Shown here: piece after piece, positions 20,062 through 20,269 of the stretch
Numbering within the stretch: position 1 is the first letter of the stretch
Layout: each line of letters starts with the position of its first letter
Virus record (IMG/VR): IMGVR_UViG_3300036828_000907
Coordinates: 1 to 20,269 of that record
Origin: a virus
Direction: 5' to 3' (one strand)
Length of the DNA stretch: 20,269 nucleotides
Position numbers and translations under genes: made by a program
The notes under the pieces: generated by a model
What the model saw: only the letters and a program-made list of their open reading frames with translations
Told to the model about the DNA's origin: nothing
Databases searched by the model: none

Positions 20062-20269
20062 ATGGTTGACGTGAAGACGGAAGTTATGACCCCTGGCCAG
20101 CGAGCGAAGGCTCGTCTCCAGAGGGCGAGGGACATGAAGAAGGTTGAGGGTGTCCGCGTACTCCCAAACAGCGGTGAGGGGTTCACCGAGGAGCAGATGC
20201 GTCGCTTGCTCAAGCACCCCAGCGCCGGTGGCTTTCGTAGTACTGGAGACATCGAGTGGCCCAATGATA
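20062..20269 (+). CDS. Hypothetical structural-region protein (cut off by the window end)
   Basis: ATG 20062 follows AAGGAG by 6 bases, 2 bases after the previous stop. The frame is open to the last base, giving 69 residues: a basic helical start (TPGQRAKARLQRARDMKKVEG) and then GFTEEQMRRLLKHPSAGGF and IEWP. The basic, helical, polar character suggests a small head-tail or tail-assembly protein, but I recognise no family. In this gene order the major tail protein usually comes next. Confidence 0.6.
   Translation, partial: MVDVKTEVMTPGQRAKARLQRARDMKKVEGVRVLPNSGEGFTEEQMRRLLKHPSAGGFRSTGDIEWPND

Overview
The window is a stretch of a tailed double-stranded DNA phage or prophage with an HK97-fold head. 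Every recognisable gene is a replication, regulation, packaging, lysis, head or head-tail gene. I see no bacterial housekeeping gene, integrase, tRNA or rRNA. The protease-capsid fusion, the PTPTQEE-motif proteins and the amidase with a C-terminal barrel-like domain fit phages of Alphaproteobacteria (Rhizobiales type). That host guess is inference from remembered family patterns, not a search.

Layout. (1) Positions 1-1666, minus strand: a tightly coupled four-gene early operon (coiled-coil protein, putative ssDNA-binding-like protein, 70-aa protein, and a zinc-motif protein running off the left edge). (2) 1667-1904: an AT-rich divergent control region with an operator-like inverted repeat. 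(3) 1905-4268, plus strand: a TOPRIM + superfamily 3 helicase replication protein, followed by a strong hairpin. (4) 4309-5142: a structured leader and a NusG/RfaH-family protein. (5) 5143-5728: an ops-like element, a small protein and an HNH endonuclease. (6) 5729-6076: a non-coding, cos-like region with repeats and palindromes. (7) 6077-8398: an IPT/TIG-domain protein, a non-coding block of three consecutive hairpins, and the large terminase. (8) 8398-10004: a putative lysis block of two small membrane proteins, a small unknown protein and a two-domain amidase. (9) 10015-15420: head genes, with a stand-alone capsid-like protein, a TPR-glycosyltransferase, a methyltransferase, a protease-scaffold-capsid fusion and a small PTPTQEE-motif protein. 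(10) 15426-20269: portal, a collagen-like fibre protein with carbohydrate-binding-like modules, head-tail connector, neck and terminator candidates, and a gene running off the right edge.

How it may work together (inference). The NusG-like protein may load at the ops-like site just downstream of its own gene and keep polymerase elongating through the roughly 15-kb packaging, lysis and head operon, which contains several hairpins. The head module stands out. It has two paralogous HK97-type capsid proteins, only one of which carries protease and scaffold. Between them sit a glycosyltransferase and a methyltransferase that could modify virion proteins. A collagen-like protein with sugar-binding-like modules lies between the portal and connector genes. 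No small terminase subunit was recognised.
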